NCBI GenBank assembly: GCA_003531115.1
Contig: DQHT01000035.1
Coordinates: 16,868-36,196 of the forward strand
Origin: Bacteroidota bacterium
GTDB lineage: Bacteria > Bacteroidota > Bacteroidia > UBA8524
DNA: 19,329 nt
Direction: 5' to 3'
Shown here one piece after another: positions 1 to 7,429 of the stretch. Both the position numbers and the translations under genes were made by a program. Each line of letters starts with the position of its first letter. The first letter of the stretch is position 1. The notes under the pieces are model-generated. The model saw only the letters and a program-made list of their open reading frames with translations. It was not told the DNA's origin and did no database searches.

Positions 1-1208
1 TCATCAACCGGATCAATATGCTTTCAACCGGGGTTCGAACCGATATAGGAATTAAAATTTTTGGCCAGGAACTGGATACCATTTATACGATCGCGCGTCA
101 AATTGAAAAGTCATTGGAAGGAATAGAAGGCCTGACTGATCTGTACGTGGAGCAATTAACAGGCGGAAAATACCTTGATATCACCATTGACCGGGAAGAA
201 ATAGCGCGTTACGACCTTTCGGTGGAAGAGGTGAATATGATCATTGAAATGGCTCTGGGAGGAATGCCTTTGACCCAAACGGTTGAAGGCCGACAACGAT
301 TTACTGTTGCCATGCGCCTGGCACAGGATTTCAGGAGAGATATTTCGGAAATTAAAAGAACACCCATTCAAACCAAAAATTACGGGGTGATTCCACTTTC
401 TGCCGTAGCAGCGCTCAGCATATCGGAAGGTCCCCCGATGATAAATTCTGAAAACGCCATGTTGCGCGGAACGGTGCTATTCAATGTGCGCGGCCGGGAT
501 ATGGGATCTGTGGTCAGTGAAGCAAAAAAGAAGATCGAAGAAGAATTTACCAAACTCCCCAAGGGCTACTACATTAACTGGAGTGGACAGTATGAAAGCA
601 AAGTGCGGGCAGAAAATAAGTTGAAGGTCATCATTCCTATTACCCTTTTGATCATTGCTTTTGTACTTTATTTCACCTTCCATTCTGTAAAGGACATGTT
701 GATCGTGTTATCGAGTGTCCCTTTGGCACTTATCGGAGGGGTGTATTCCATGTATTTTTTTGACGTAAATTTTTCGGTGGCGGTGGCTGTTGGATTTATC
801 GCATTATTTGGAATAGCCGTGGAAACCGGGGTGCTGATGCTCGTTTATTTAAAAGAAGCCATCAAAAATGCGGTTGAAGAAAAGAAAAGTGCTGCCCTTA
901 CCCGGGAGGAAATTCAGGCCGCTGTGTTTTCCGGTGCTGTACTTCGTGTACGCCCAAAATTGATGACAGTTATGGTCGATATGATCGGATTGCTGCCGAT
1001 ATTATTGGCTACCGGAGTGGGAAGCGATGTCATGAAACCCATTACCATCCCATTTGTATTTGGAATGCTTTCTTCCCTCTTATTTGTTTTGATCGTGCTT
1101 CCAGTTGTTTATCAGCTGGTTAAAGAGCATGAATTAAAAAAAATCGGAAAAGTCATTTATCTGGATCATACAGAGAAATTAAAAGATCAGGGACATGAAA
1201 AAAATTAG
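1..1208 (+). CDS. cusA: Cus-type heavy-metal RND efflux pump, C-terminal part (5' end outside window)
   Basis: This is the inner-membrane proton-driven pump of a tripartite metal exporter. The frame is open from position 3, and family proteins are about 1040 residues, so the ATG at 18 is internal and roughly 650 residues lie upstream of the window. The visible part starts with INMLSTG, which matches the Cus branch. There a Met at this place is, as I recall, one of the substrate-binding Met cluster, whereas CzcA-type pumps have a FNEL-like sequence. Cu/Ag therefore fits better than Co/Zn/Cd. A periplasmic porter domain is followed by hydrophobic helices, numbered from the ATG at 18, at about residues 203-223, 226-248, 252-280, 318-335 and 345-370. 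The stop overlaps the next gene by 14 nt, which suggests translational coupling in one operon. Confidence 0.9.
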   Translation, partial: INRINMLSTGVRTDIGIKIFGQELDTIYTIARQIEKSLEGIEGLTDLYVEQLTGGKYLDITIDREEIARYDLSVEEVNMIIEMALGGMPLTQTVEGRQRFTVAMRLAQDFRRDISEIKRTPIQTKNYGVIPLSAVAALSISEGPPMINSENAMLRGTVLFNVRGRDMGSVVSEAKKKIEEEFTKLPKGYYINWSGQYESKVRAENKLKVIIPITLLIIAFVLYFTFHSVKDMLIVLSSVPLALIGGVYSMYFFDVNFSVAVAVGFIALFGIAVETGVLMLVYLKEAIKNAVEEKKSAALTREEIQAAVFSGAVLRVRPKLMTVMVDMIGLLPILLATGVGSDVMKPITIPFVFGMLSSLLFVLIVLPVVYQLVKEHELKKIGKVIYLDHTEKLKDQGHEKN

Positions 1209-2451
1209 TTTTAGTGCACTGCTGCTTTTTTTCGCGCTTGGTAGTCAGGGTCAAATGCCCGACTCCATGTTTTTATCATTGGACACACTCCTTGTAAGGG
1301 TGGAAACCAATTATCCATCTATCCTGCAATACACCTATACCATTCGATCAATAGAGGAAAAAACAGCCGGTGCAAAAGCCTGGATGCCCCCGACTTTTTC
1401 TACGGGACTGATGCGTTTTCCATATAACACTTCCCTGATCAATGAAAAGAACAACCCCATGAATCAGGCGGGAATCTCTTTTTCACTGGAACAAATGATC
1501 CCCAATCCGGGCAAGCTGAATGCAAAAAGAGATTATTACGGTTCTTTACTCAGCCTTGAAAATAACAAAAGGGAATGGACAAAAAACGAATTGCGGCGCG
1601 AAGCCAGGATCATGTATTACAACCGGTACATAGCTGAAAAACAACACGCAATCTTAAAAGAAAGTGAAGCGCTCCTCCAACTTTTAATCACGATCGCTGA
1701 AGAGAAATTCGTTAACAATCAAACCCAACTTCAGACCATATATAAGGCGAAAGCGCGCCTCTCGGAACTCAATAACATGCTACTGATGGTAAACAGCAGG
1801 ATTGCAGAAAGCACTATTGAACTCAATATGCTTCTTGTAAGAGGACTAAATACCGAATTCAGTATTGACACCCTGATCACCTTAAAGGAGTATTCCCTGG
1901 ATCTTTCCGGATTGGACAGCATTCCCCTTCGTAGTGATCTTAGCCTGATTTCGAATTATATCAGTTCCATGAAGCTGGAGCAAACCTTAATGAATGCCGA
2001 GTCCAAACCCGATTTTGGGGTCAGGGTAGAACATATGTACATGTTCGGCATGCCCGATCAGTGGTCGGCAATGGGAATGATCACCATACCCATAGTGCCT
2101 TGGGCATCGAAAATGTATAAGACAGAATCCGACGCGATGGGCTTTCAGATCCTGGCCATGGAACAGGAGAAAGTGGCTATGGAATGGATGGCCAAACGAA
2201 AGGTGGCTGAGAAGTATAGGATGTTGAATTATGAAACCCTGCAATACAAAAACTACCTGAGCGATATCCTGCCCGCTTATGAAAACAACCTCGAGGCAAA
2301 TCTGCTTGCCTACCGCCAAAATACGGGAGATTTTTTCGTGCTGCTCGATGCCTGGGAAATGCTGTTGATGAAAAAACTGGAGGCTTATGACAAGCTGTTT
2401 ACAGCCTTAAAACTGGAGGCCGAATATGAATACGAGATGGAGATCAGATAA
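1195..2451 (+). CDS. TolC-family outer membrane efflux protein (CusC-like)
   Basis: This 418-aa protein has an N-terminal signal peptide (basic MKK, hydrophobic SALLLFFALG, cleavage probably after GSQG). Long amphipathic helices follow, with regularly spaced Leu/Ala/Glu (for example around residues 155-205 and 315-350), as in the periplasmic tunnel of outer-membrane efflux proteins (OEP family). It would form the exit duct of the metal pump. The ATG overlaps the pump gene by 14 nt, and its own end overlaps the next adaptor gene by 26 nt. Sequence conservation in this family is low, so the assignment rests on the helix pattern, length and operon position. The substrate is inferred from the pump. 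A CzcC-like duct is the alternative name. Confidence 0.82.
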   Translation: MKKISFSALLLFFALGSQGQMPDSMFLSLDTLLVRVETNYPSILQYTYTIRSIEEKTAGAKAWMPPTFSTGLMRFPYNTSLINEKNNPMNQAGISFSLEQMIPNPGKLNAKRDYYGSLLSLENNKREWTKNELRREARIMYYNRYIAEKQHAILKESEALLQLLITIAEEKFVNNQTQLQTIYKAKARLSELNNMLLMVNSRIAESTIELNMLLVRGLNTEFSIDTLITLKEYSLDLSGLDSIPLRSDLSLISNYISSMKLEQTLMNAESKPDFGVRVEHMYMFGMPDQWSAMGMITIPIVPWASKMYKTESDAMGFQILAMEQEKVAMEWMAKRKVAEKYRMLNYETLQYKNYLSDILPAYENNLEANLLAYRQNTGDFFVLLDAWEMLLMKKLEAYDKLFTALKLEAEYEYEMEIR

Positions 2452-3547
2452 TCGCCTGCTGATCGGGCTATGTGTTCTTGTTTTTCTCGCTTCGTCGTGC
2501 AAAGACAGGATGGAGGATCCTGTATTGACGGAAGAGCCGGTTGATATAGAGGTTCAGTCTGCCTCGCCAAACCAACTGGTTCTATCGCGGCAGGCCACTG
2601 TTAAACTCGGCTCCGGAAACGGAAATTCCGAAATTAAAGCTCAGGGGTATATTATAACTGACCCGAACAGAAACCACGCGGTAGCCGCCCGGGTTTCCGG
2701 GAGGATAGAAAAGTTGTACAGTAAATTTAGTGGCCAAAAAGTGAAAAAAGGCGACAAAATTATGGACCTCTATAGTCCCGAACTTCTCACTTTTCAGGAG
2801 GAGCACCTTTTTCTCATTCGTTCCAATAGCGACAAGACGCTCATAGAAAATTCCGGAAAAAAGTTAAGGCTGTTGGGCATGCATGACGGGCAAATTGATC
2901 AACTCGAAAAAAAGGGTACAGTGGCCCAAACCATAAGCATTTATAGTCCCGAAGAGGGCTTTGTATTTTTTGATGTTCAATCGGGGATGGCACAAATTCG
3001 TGAAGGCAGCTACATAAATACCGGCCAGGTGCTTTTTAATGTAAACGACCTGAAGGAAGTATGGGCATTGGTTTCTGTTTCTGAGCGTTTTTTAGATCAA
3101 CTGACAACTGGCCAATCCGCTCTTATTGCTGCTGAAGATAATCCCACAAAAAAGGTAAGCGGAAAGGTAATCCTGATCGAACCTGCCTTTGAAGATGCAG
3201 ATCAACGCTTCGTGCGCGTGAGAATTACACTTTCAAATCCCGGTCATTCATTGAAGGTGAATACACTGATCTCAGCACAGCTGGCGATGTCTGGAAAAAG
3301 TCAATTCATGGTTCCTTCATCGGCAGTTTACAGAACGGGTCGCCAGGCTTTTGTTTGGGTGAAGGCCGATACAACTGACCTGGGAACGGGTATTTTTGAA
3401 TTGAGAAAGTTGATAGCCGGTCCTGTCCAAAACGGATACATCCCTATCACCGGCGGACTGCAGGGAGATGAGGAGATCGCCAAAGAGGCAGGATTAATGA
3501 GCGACAGTGAAACCTTTTTAAACAGCTACGATCATGAAACCAATTAG
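2426..3547 (+). CDS. RND efflux periplasmic adaptor lipoprotein (first of two)
   Basis: This 373-aa membrane-fusion protein links the pump to the outer membrane duct. The N-terminus has a hydrophobic stretch ending in the lipobox LASSC, so it is probably a lipoprotein. A biotinyl/lipoyl-like half-motif follows (ARVSGRIEKLY, then GQKVKKGD and LYSPEL at about residues 90-118), then a hairpin, a second lipoyl half (IYSPEEGFVFF, about 172-182), and a beta-barrel/membrane-proximal part (VWALVSVSERF through VNTLISAQL). Unlike the next gene it has no CPMH/CPVC metal-binding domain. The start lies inside the TolC-like gene (26-nt overlap) and the end overlaps the next adaptor by 14 nt. Two adaptors in one operon may form a mixed adaptor ring, which is inference. 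Confidence 0.87.
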   Translation: MNTRWRSDNRLLIGLCVLVFLASSCKDRMEDPVLTEEPVDIEVQSASPNQLVLSRQATVKLGSGNGNSEIKAQGYIITDPNRNHAVAARVSGRIEKLYSKFSGQKVKKGDKIMDLYSPELLTFQEEHLFLIRSNSDKTLIENSGKKLRLLGMHDGQIDQLEKKGTVAQTISIYSPEEGFVFFDVQSGMAQIREGSYINTGQVLFNVNDLKEVWALVSVSERFLDQLTTGQSALIAAEDNPTKKVSGKVILIEPAFEDADQRFVRVRITLSNPGHSLKVNTLISAQLAMSGKSQFMVPSSAVYRTGRQAFVWVKADTTDLGTGIFELRKLIAGPVQNGYIPITGGLQGDEEIAKEAGLMSDSETFLNSYDHETN

Positions 3548-4739
3548 CCTTTTTATATGGATCATGTTCGTTTTTGGTGTTGCCGGCTGTAAGGACAGGC
3601 AAAAAAACAATCAGGGGAATAATAACAGTTATTATACCTGTCCCATGCACACGAACGTGAGAAGCGACAAACCCGGATCTTGTCCGGTTTGCAATATGGC
3701 GTTAATTGAGGTGAAAGAAGAGCGTACTCAGCCTACGAATGAGGAAGGAAATGTCGTTTCCCTGGATGCGCATAAACAGAAAGTGGCTGGCATTAAAACA
3801 GACACGGTCAGAACCGGAGATCTTTTAAGCAGCTCCTCCCTGGTTGGAACCGTTGTTGTTGATGAGGAACAGGTGAAAAGCATCAGCTCGCGTGCCCCCG
3901 GGCGGGTAGATAAATTATATGTGAAAGCTACCGGCACCTATTTGAAAATGGGAAGCCCGCTCTACAGCATTTACAGCGAACAACTTCAAAGTGATCAAAA
4001 AGAGTATCTCAGCGTGTTGGAAAAATCAGAGGAAACTTCCCCTCCATCCGAATTAATTAATTCCATGCTGGCCGCTGCGAGGAACAAACTGCTTTTATGG
4101 GGCATGACAGAAAAACAGATCAGGGAGATCGAAACGAGTGGGAGTGTTGGTCCGCTTGTGACATTTTATTCACCCATTTCCGGGTATGTCACTGAACTCA
4201 GCGTGAGTGAGGGCATGTATGTGATGGAGGGGAGTCCATTGCTGAAAATCGTCGCTCTGGATCAGGTATGGATAGAAACACAGATCTACGCCAATGAAAT
4301 TTCCGTTCAGGACAAAAACAAAACCTTTCTAGTAATTGCAGGGGATAGATCTAAAAACCGGTATACAGGTACCCTGGTTTATAATAACCCGATCATCGAG
4401 GAGGGCAAAAGGATATACAAGATAAAAATCAGGGTGAAGAATACGGATGGCGGTCTGATCCCGGGAACTTTGGTTTCAGTCATTCCGATGGATACAACCT
4501 CTCAGGTCATTACCGTTCCAAAAACAGCAGTTTTATTGGAGAACATGAAAACGGTTTGGGTAAAAACCGGGGAACATACTTTTGAGCAACGCATGGTTAA
4601 AACAGGCGCCGAAAATGCGCATCGGATCGAGGTGGTCTCTGGTTTAAAAGCAGGAGAAATTATAGTAACCGAAGGGGCTTATCTGATCAGCAGTGCGTTT
4701 ATATTAAAAAACGGGACAGAGCAAAGGCACCAGCATTAG
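3534..4739 (+). CDS. cusB: CusB-like periplasmic adaptor lipoprotein with N-terminal heavy-metal-binding domain
   Basis: This 401-aa protein is the second adaptor of the operon. A signal sequence ends in the lipobox VAGC. At about residues 34-65 is a small heavy-metal-binding domain with the signature YTCPMH, then GSCPVCNMAL. This domain is common at the N-terminus of Bacteroidota CusB-like adaptors and is thought to hand metal to the pump, much as CusF does in enterobacteria. Then come the lipoyl half-motifs (SRAPGRVDKLYV; FYSPISGYVTELSV), a helical hairpin and the barrel region (VWIETQIYANEI; GGLIPGTLVSVIP). The start overlaps the first adaptor by 14 nt. It is the last gene of the operon, followed directly by a GC-rich repeat. 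Cu/Ag specificity is inferred from the Cys/Met/His-rich domain and the pump type. Confidence 0.9.
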   Translation: MKPISLFIWIMFVFGVAGCKDRQKNNQGNNNSYYTCPMHTNVRSDKPGSCPVCNMALIEVKEERTQPTNEEGNVVSLDAHKQKVAGIKTDTVRTGDLLSSSSLVGTVVVDEEQVKSISSRAPGRVDKLYVKATGTYLKMGSPLYSIYSEQLQSDQKEYLSVLEKSEETSPPSELINSMLAAARNKLLLWGMTEKQIREIETSGSVGPLVTFYSPISGYVTELSVSEGMYVMEGSPLLKIVALDQVWIETQIYANEISVQDKNKTFLVIAGDRSKNRYTGTLVYNNPIIEEGKRIYKIKIRVKNTDGGLIPGTLVSVIPMDTTSQVITVPKTAVLLENMKTVWVKTGEHTFEQRMVKTGAENAHRIEVVSGLKAGEIIVTEGAYLISSAFILKNGTEQRHQH

Positions 4740-4741
4740 CA

Positions 4742-4790
4742 GGAGCGGGCCTGTTGCCGGAGCGGGGGAGCGGGGGAGCGGGGGAGCGGA
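4742..4790. repeat. 8-bp G-rich tandem repeat (GGAGCGGG)
   Basis: One copy of GGAGCGGG lies at 4742-4749. Four copies in tandem lie at 4759-4790, the last ending in A. The array starts two bases after the stop codon of the metal operon. Runs of five G are separated by AGC, so the plus-strand RNA or DNA could fold into a G-quadruplex-like structure. Confidence 0.85.
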
Positions 4791-4856
4791 GAAACTGTAT
4801 ATTTTCTCTTTCTCTTTTTGTTTCTCTTTCTAACGCTCTCTTTCTGTTTCTCGCTC
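4784..4856 (+). other. Polypyrimidine tract with flanking inverted repeat, possible operon end structure
   Basis: From 4802 to 4856 the plus strand is almost only T and C, built from imperfect TTTCTC units. The sequence GAGCG-G-AGAAAC (4784-4795) is complementary, with one bulged G, to GTTTCTCGCTC (4846-4856). A shorter hairpin GAGAAA/TTTCTC (4789-4794 with 4803-4808) is nested at its base. This could end transcription of the metal operon, but there is no classical GC stem plus U-run, so a terminator role is only a guess. Confidence 0.35.
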
Positions 4857-4864
4857 ATCTGTAA

Positions 4865-4905
4865 TTTTTGTTAGAATGGTTAACTTGCAGAAACAAGGAT
4901 TCAAT
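4865..4905 (+). repeat. Upstream direct repeat of the paralog pair, copy 1
   Basis: The 41 bases here are identical to 6679-6719, and each copy ends a few bases before the ATG of a 234-aa paralog. Weaker similarity (CTCATC, GTA) continues about 10 bases further upstream. The element includes TTTTTGTTAGAATGG and GTTAAC. It probably holds the shared promoter or leader. AATTTTTG at 4863-4870 is one mismatch from the Bacteroidota -7 box. Confidence 0.85.
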
Positions 4906-4912
4906 ACACAGC

Positions 4913-5617
4913 ATGAAGAAGAAAGACTTAGAAATAGCCCTCCAGGAAGCGGTGAATTTGCCGTATTTTAAGTTTACCAAGATTGGAGATAGTATGGGGT
5001 TCAAGAAGAAGCAAAGTTGGGGCTCAGTTTACCTTTCTATAAATGCCAGTTATTTTTCTCCAGTGTCTATTAAACTTCGGCCAGGCATTACAGCATTATT
5101 TACTGTGGATAGAATTGAATCCTTTATTGATTTTTACTTTAAACCTTATGGTTATGAGAGTAATCGCCTGACTTTTACTGTTTATATTAATGGAATGTTC
5201 GATGAGAATTTTTTTGACATTAGGAATGAAAATGAATTGCAGTATGCTGTCAATAGAGTGAATAATTTTATTATTAATTCCGTGCTGCCAGGTATTGAGA
5301 AGTTTGACTCAGTCGCTCAAATATATACCTACGCTGAAGCGTTTTCGATGAGTGATTTAACCAATTTTTACGGGAGTATTAATATTAAGAGACTTGTTGT
5401 AAGGGCGATGGTAAAAGACCCATTTATTGATGAATGTATTGAAAGGACAAAAAATCTTTTAATACACAATGCTAGTGAATATAACGATACGTTAGGTGCT
5501 AAGTTTTTGGCAAATTATGATGCCTTTGTAATCGGCTTAAAGGAACTTTGGGATACTACAACAGAAGACATAGAAGGCCTCGTATATAAAAGAGGCGATT
5601 ATGGAGATGCAGTTTAG
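4913..5617 (+). CDS. Uncharacterised 234-aa protein, paralog A
   Basis: I do not recognise the family. The start is set at the ATG giving MKKKDLEIAL because the second copy (6725-7429) has the same start and exactly the same length. A TTG 45 nt upstream is in frame but lies in the shared leader. No signal peptide or membrane helix is visible, so it is probably cytoplasmic. Motifs shared with the paralog include FKFTK, GSVYL-INASY, ALFTVD-IES, KPYGYESNRLT, FDIRN, KRLVVRAMVKDPF-DECIE and the C-terminal FLANYDAFVIGLKELWDTTT segment. The GFKKK-SWGSVYL stretch faintly recalls DUF4304-type proteins, but this is not a safe call. Base composition is AT-richer than the metal operon (15 G/C of 60 at 5221-5280 against 29 of 60 at 3301-3360). 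It is followed by fic on the same strand after 116 nt. Confidence 0.8.
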   Translation: MKKKDLEIALQEAVNLPYFKFTKIGDSMGFKKKQSWGSVYLSINASYFSPVSIKLRPGITALFTVDRIESFIDFYFKPYGYESNRLTFTVYINGMFDENFFDIRNENELQYAVNRVNNFIINSVLPGIEKFDSVAQIYTYAEAFSMSDLTNFYGSINIKRLVVRAMVKDPFIDECIERTKNLLIHNASEYNDTLGAKFLANYDAFVIGLKELWDTTTEDIEGLVYKRGDYGDAV

Positions 5618-5622
5618 GCAGG
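5503..5622 (+). repeat. Near-identical 120-bp 3' segment, copy 1
   Basis: The last part of paralog A, its stop codon and five following bases match 7315-7434 with only two substitutions in 120 bases. The coding sequence just upstream differs clearly between the copies. The boundary is sharp on both sides. Confidence 0.93.
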
Positions 5623-5721
5623 ATGTGAATTGAAAATCAGGCCGGTAATGACGCGTAGATGCGAGGGAGTCAGCGGTTCGCATGACGATGGACAAAATTA
5701 TTCTGTCAAAATGCTTTGTTC

Positions 5722-5729
5722 TATTTTTG
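5722..5729 (+). promoter_or_regulatory. Candidate -7 box for fic
   Basis: TATTTTTG is an exact match to the Bacteroidota -7 consensus TAnnTTTG and sits 4 nt before the fic ATG. No clear -33 TTTG is seen at the usual 19-21 nt spacing. If used, the transcript would begin at or very near the start codon (leaderless). Confidence 0.4.
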
Positions 5730-5733
5730 AATA

Positions 5734-6339
5734 ATGACCGAAAAGAATTCCAATAAATATTCTGTCTCCGGGGACGAGAAAGAAGTGCTTCCAAATAAAA
5801 TGGGTCTTACAGACCTGAAAGATATTGGACGTGAAGAATTCAAAGGCTTTATACTTGCTCAGGAACACTTCATCGACCAGTTAGAAGATAATACTCAGTT
5901 TAACCTAAAATACCTGTACGACATCCATAAAAGGGCATTAGGGCATCTCTACTCATTTGCAGGGAAGCTCAGAACAGTCAATATGTCTAAAGGCGGATTC
6001 ATCTTTCCTTCTGCGCTCTTCTTACCGGCGGCTATGGATGATTTTGAAAAGGAAATGCTCCCTCCGTTTTCAGCTAAGTATATAGATGAGAAACAATTTG
6101 CAAAAGACCTTTCAGCCATGCATGCAGAGCTGGTTTATATACACCCGTTCAGAGAAGGTAATGGAAGGACCATTCGTCTTTTTACAAACCTTATTGCCCT
6201 AAAACATTATGGGGTTGAGATTGATTTCCCTTGGATAATGGAAAATAAAGGGGAAGAGTATATCAAAGCCGTACAGCAGGCTACCTCAAAAGAATATAGC
6301 TTAATGGAGGGACTGATTTCCCGGGCATTTAGGCTTTAA
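5734..6339 (+). CDS. fic: Fic-domain AMP-transferase toxin
   Basis: This 201-aa Fic protein would transfer AMP (or another nucleotide moiety) from a nucleotide to a hydroxyl side chain of target proteins. The catalytic loop is complete: HPFREGNGRTIR at residues 137-148, with H137 as the catalytic base, E141, N143 and R145/R148 for phosphate binding. Upstream lies the substrate-docking flap region (FAGKLRTVNMSKGGFIFPSA, about 75-94), and near the N-terminus the family-typical LPNKMGLTD. I see no [S/T]xxxE[G/N] inhibitory helix before or after the Fic core, as expected of a class I protein held off by a separate antitoxin. That antitoxin is encoded on the opposite strand and overlaps the 3' end by 11 bp. 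The ATG is 4 nt after a TAnnTTTG box. Cellular targets are unknown; class I relatives such as FicT modify topoisomerases. Confidence 0.93.
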   Translation: MTEKNSNKYSVSGDEKEVLPNKMGLTDLKDIGREEFKGFILAQEHFIDQLEDNTQFNLKYLYDIHKRALGHLYSFAGKLRTVNMSKGGFIFPSALFLPAAMDDFEKEMLPPFSAKYIDEKQFAKDLSAMHAELVYIHPFREGNGRTIRLFTNLIALKHYGVEIDFPWIMENKGEEYIKAVQQATSKEYSLMEGLISRAFRL

Positions 6340-6502
6340 CAGAGGTACGGCGAGCATGAACCTCCTTGACCATTTCTTCAATTTCCTGGTCAGTAAAGTA
6401 AATACCCTCAAAGGCAAAAGAACTTCTCAAAGAGGAGACTGCTTGTTCTTTTATCTGCTCCTTATTCAAAGAAATCGACTTGTTTATCTCTTTGGGTTTC
6501 AT
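6329..6502 (-). CDS. Class I Fic antitoxin (small inhibitor), convergent with fic
   Basis: This small gene encodes 57 aa, MKPKEINKSI...ARRTSVKA. The centre reads SSFAFEGIYFTDQEIEEM. S28-F-A-F-E32-G33 is an exact [S/T]xxxE[G/N] inhibition motif of Fic antitoxins (VbhA/FicA type), whose Glu blocks ATP gamma-phosphate alignment in the toxin. The following FTDQEIEEMV helix is also typical of these short antitoxins. The start is fixed: an in-frame TAA lies 3 codons upstream (6512-6514) and no other ATG is available. The gene reads towards fic, and the two stop codons overlap over 11 bp. In known modules the antitoxin normally lies upstream of the toxin on the same strand, so this layout is unusual. 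A weak -7-like TAAATTTA (6507-6514) sits just before the ATG. Confidence 0.87.
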   Translation of the reverse strand: MKPKEINKSISLNKEQIKEQAVSSLRSSFAFEGIYFTDQEIEEMVKEVHARRTSVKA

Positions 6503-6591
6503 ACTGTAAATTTAGCAAAAATCATGCGGATATCCATAGGAAGGCGAAACAGATAATTTGATGTTCCGTCTTAAGCAGGAAGAAAATCAAT

Positions 6592-6620
6592 CTTTAAGAT
6601 CGCATTATGCGATCTTAAAG
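6592..6620. repeat. 29-bp palindrome with perfect 14-bp arms
   Basis: CTTTAAGATCGCAT (6592-6605) and ATGCGATCTTAAAG (6607-6620) are exact reverse complements around one T. It lies in the 222-bp gap between the antitoxin (minus) and paralog B (plus). No U-run follows on the plus strand, and only a weak ATTGATTTTC follows on the minus strand, so an operator or REP-like element fits as well as a terminator. Confidence 0.85.
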
Positions 6621-6678
6621 CGGGGGCAGCATTCCAAATATCCGCCTTATGCTTTTAAATCAATTCACTCATCCGTAT

Positions 6679-6719
6679 TTTTTGTTAGAATGGTTAACTT
6701 GCAGAAACAAGGATTCAAT
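6679..6719 (+). repeat. Upstream direct repeat of the paralog pair, copy 2
   Basis: These 41 bases are identical to 4865-4905. Copy 2 ends 5 nt before the ATG of paralog B, copy 1 ends 7 nt before the ATG of paralog A. This is the probable shared promoter or leader region. Confidence 0.85.
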
Positions 6720-6724
6720 CAAGC

Positions 6725-7429
6725 ATGAAGAAGAAGGACTTAGAAATAGCGCTCAGGGAAGGAGTTATTTTACGGGAATTTAAATTCACCAAAGTTCGGG
6801 ATAGTATGGGGTTTAAAGGGAAGAAGAGTTATGGATCAGTTTATTTGACTATAAACGCGAGTTATTATTCTCCAGTTTCTATTAGTCTTAGATCTAGTGT
6901 TACGGCATTATTTACTGTTGATAAAATTGAATCGATGATAGATTTATACTATAAACCTTACGGCTATGAAAGTAACCGCTTGACGTTGATTGTTGGTGTA
7001 AATGAAATGTTTGAAGGGAATTCTTTTGATATCAGGAATAACTATGATTTACAGTTCGCAATTGATAATCTGAATTCTTTCTTGGCGAATAAGGTTCTTC
7101 CAAGAATTGAGAAGTTTAATCCAATTGCGAAAATTTATTCCTATGCTGAGGATGGATCACTTCTGGATATCAGCCGGTTTTATGGGGGTATAATAATTAA
7201 GAGGCTGGTTGTAAGAGCAATGGTGAAGGATCCGTTTCTTGATGAATGCATCGAAAACACTAAAAAGCTCTTATTAAGCAGAGTTGTCGAATATAGTGAG
7301 CGCGAGTCGGCCATGTTTTTGGCAAATTATGATGCCTTTGTAATCGGCTTAAAGGAACTTTGGGATACTACAACAGAAGACTTAGAAGGCCTCGTATATA
7401 AAAGAGGCGATTATGGTGATGCAGTTTAG
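6725..7429 (+). CDS. Uncharacterised 234-aa protein, paralog B
   Basis: This is the second copy of the unknown family at 4913-5617, the same length with no gaps needed. The first ten residues (MKKKDLEIAL) and the last 39 (FLANYDAFV to GDYGDAV, one Ile/Leu change) are nearly the same. The middle shows many substitutions, often conservative and spread evenly, which suggests both copies are under selection as proteins. No signal peptide or membrane segment is seen. It lies downstream of the Fic module and its 3' end faces the minus-strand tRNA cluster, 48 nt from the tRNA-Arg end. The function is unknown. An immunity- or defence-linked accessory role can be imagined from the setting but is not shown by the sequence. 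Confidence 0.8.
   Translation: MKKKDLEIALREGVILREFKFTKVRDSMGFKGKKSYGSVYLTINASYYSPVSISLRSSVTALFTVDKIESMIDLYYKPYGYESNRLTLIVGVNEMFEGNSFDIRNNYDLQFAIDNLNSFLANKVLPRIEKFNPIAKIYSYAEDGSLLDISRFYGGIIIKRLVVRAMVKDPFLDECIENTKKLLLSRVVEYSERESAMFLANYDAFVIGLKELWDTTTEDLEGLVYKRGDYGDAV

Noticed and set aside
4868..4912. N-terminal extension of paralog A from a TTG start
   Set aside because: It lies in the shared non-coding leader repeat; the second copy starts at the equivalent ATG and has the same length.
6356..6556. 66-codon plus-strand frame after fic
   Set aside because: It runs antisense over the Fic antitoxin, which has a recognised motif; the plus-strand product looks like no known protein.
6561..6590. 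Possible remnant of a third copy of the paralog 3' tail
   Set aside because: Only TTA-GCAGG and GAAAATCA resemble the tail; too short and gapped to claim.
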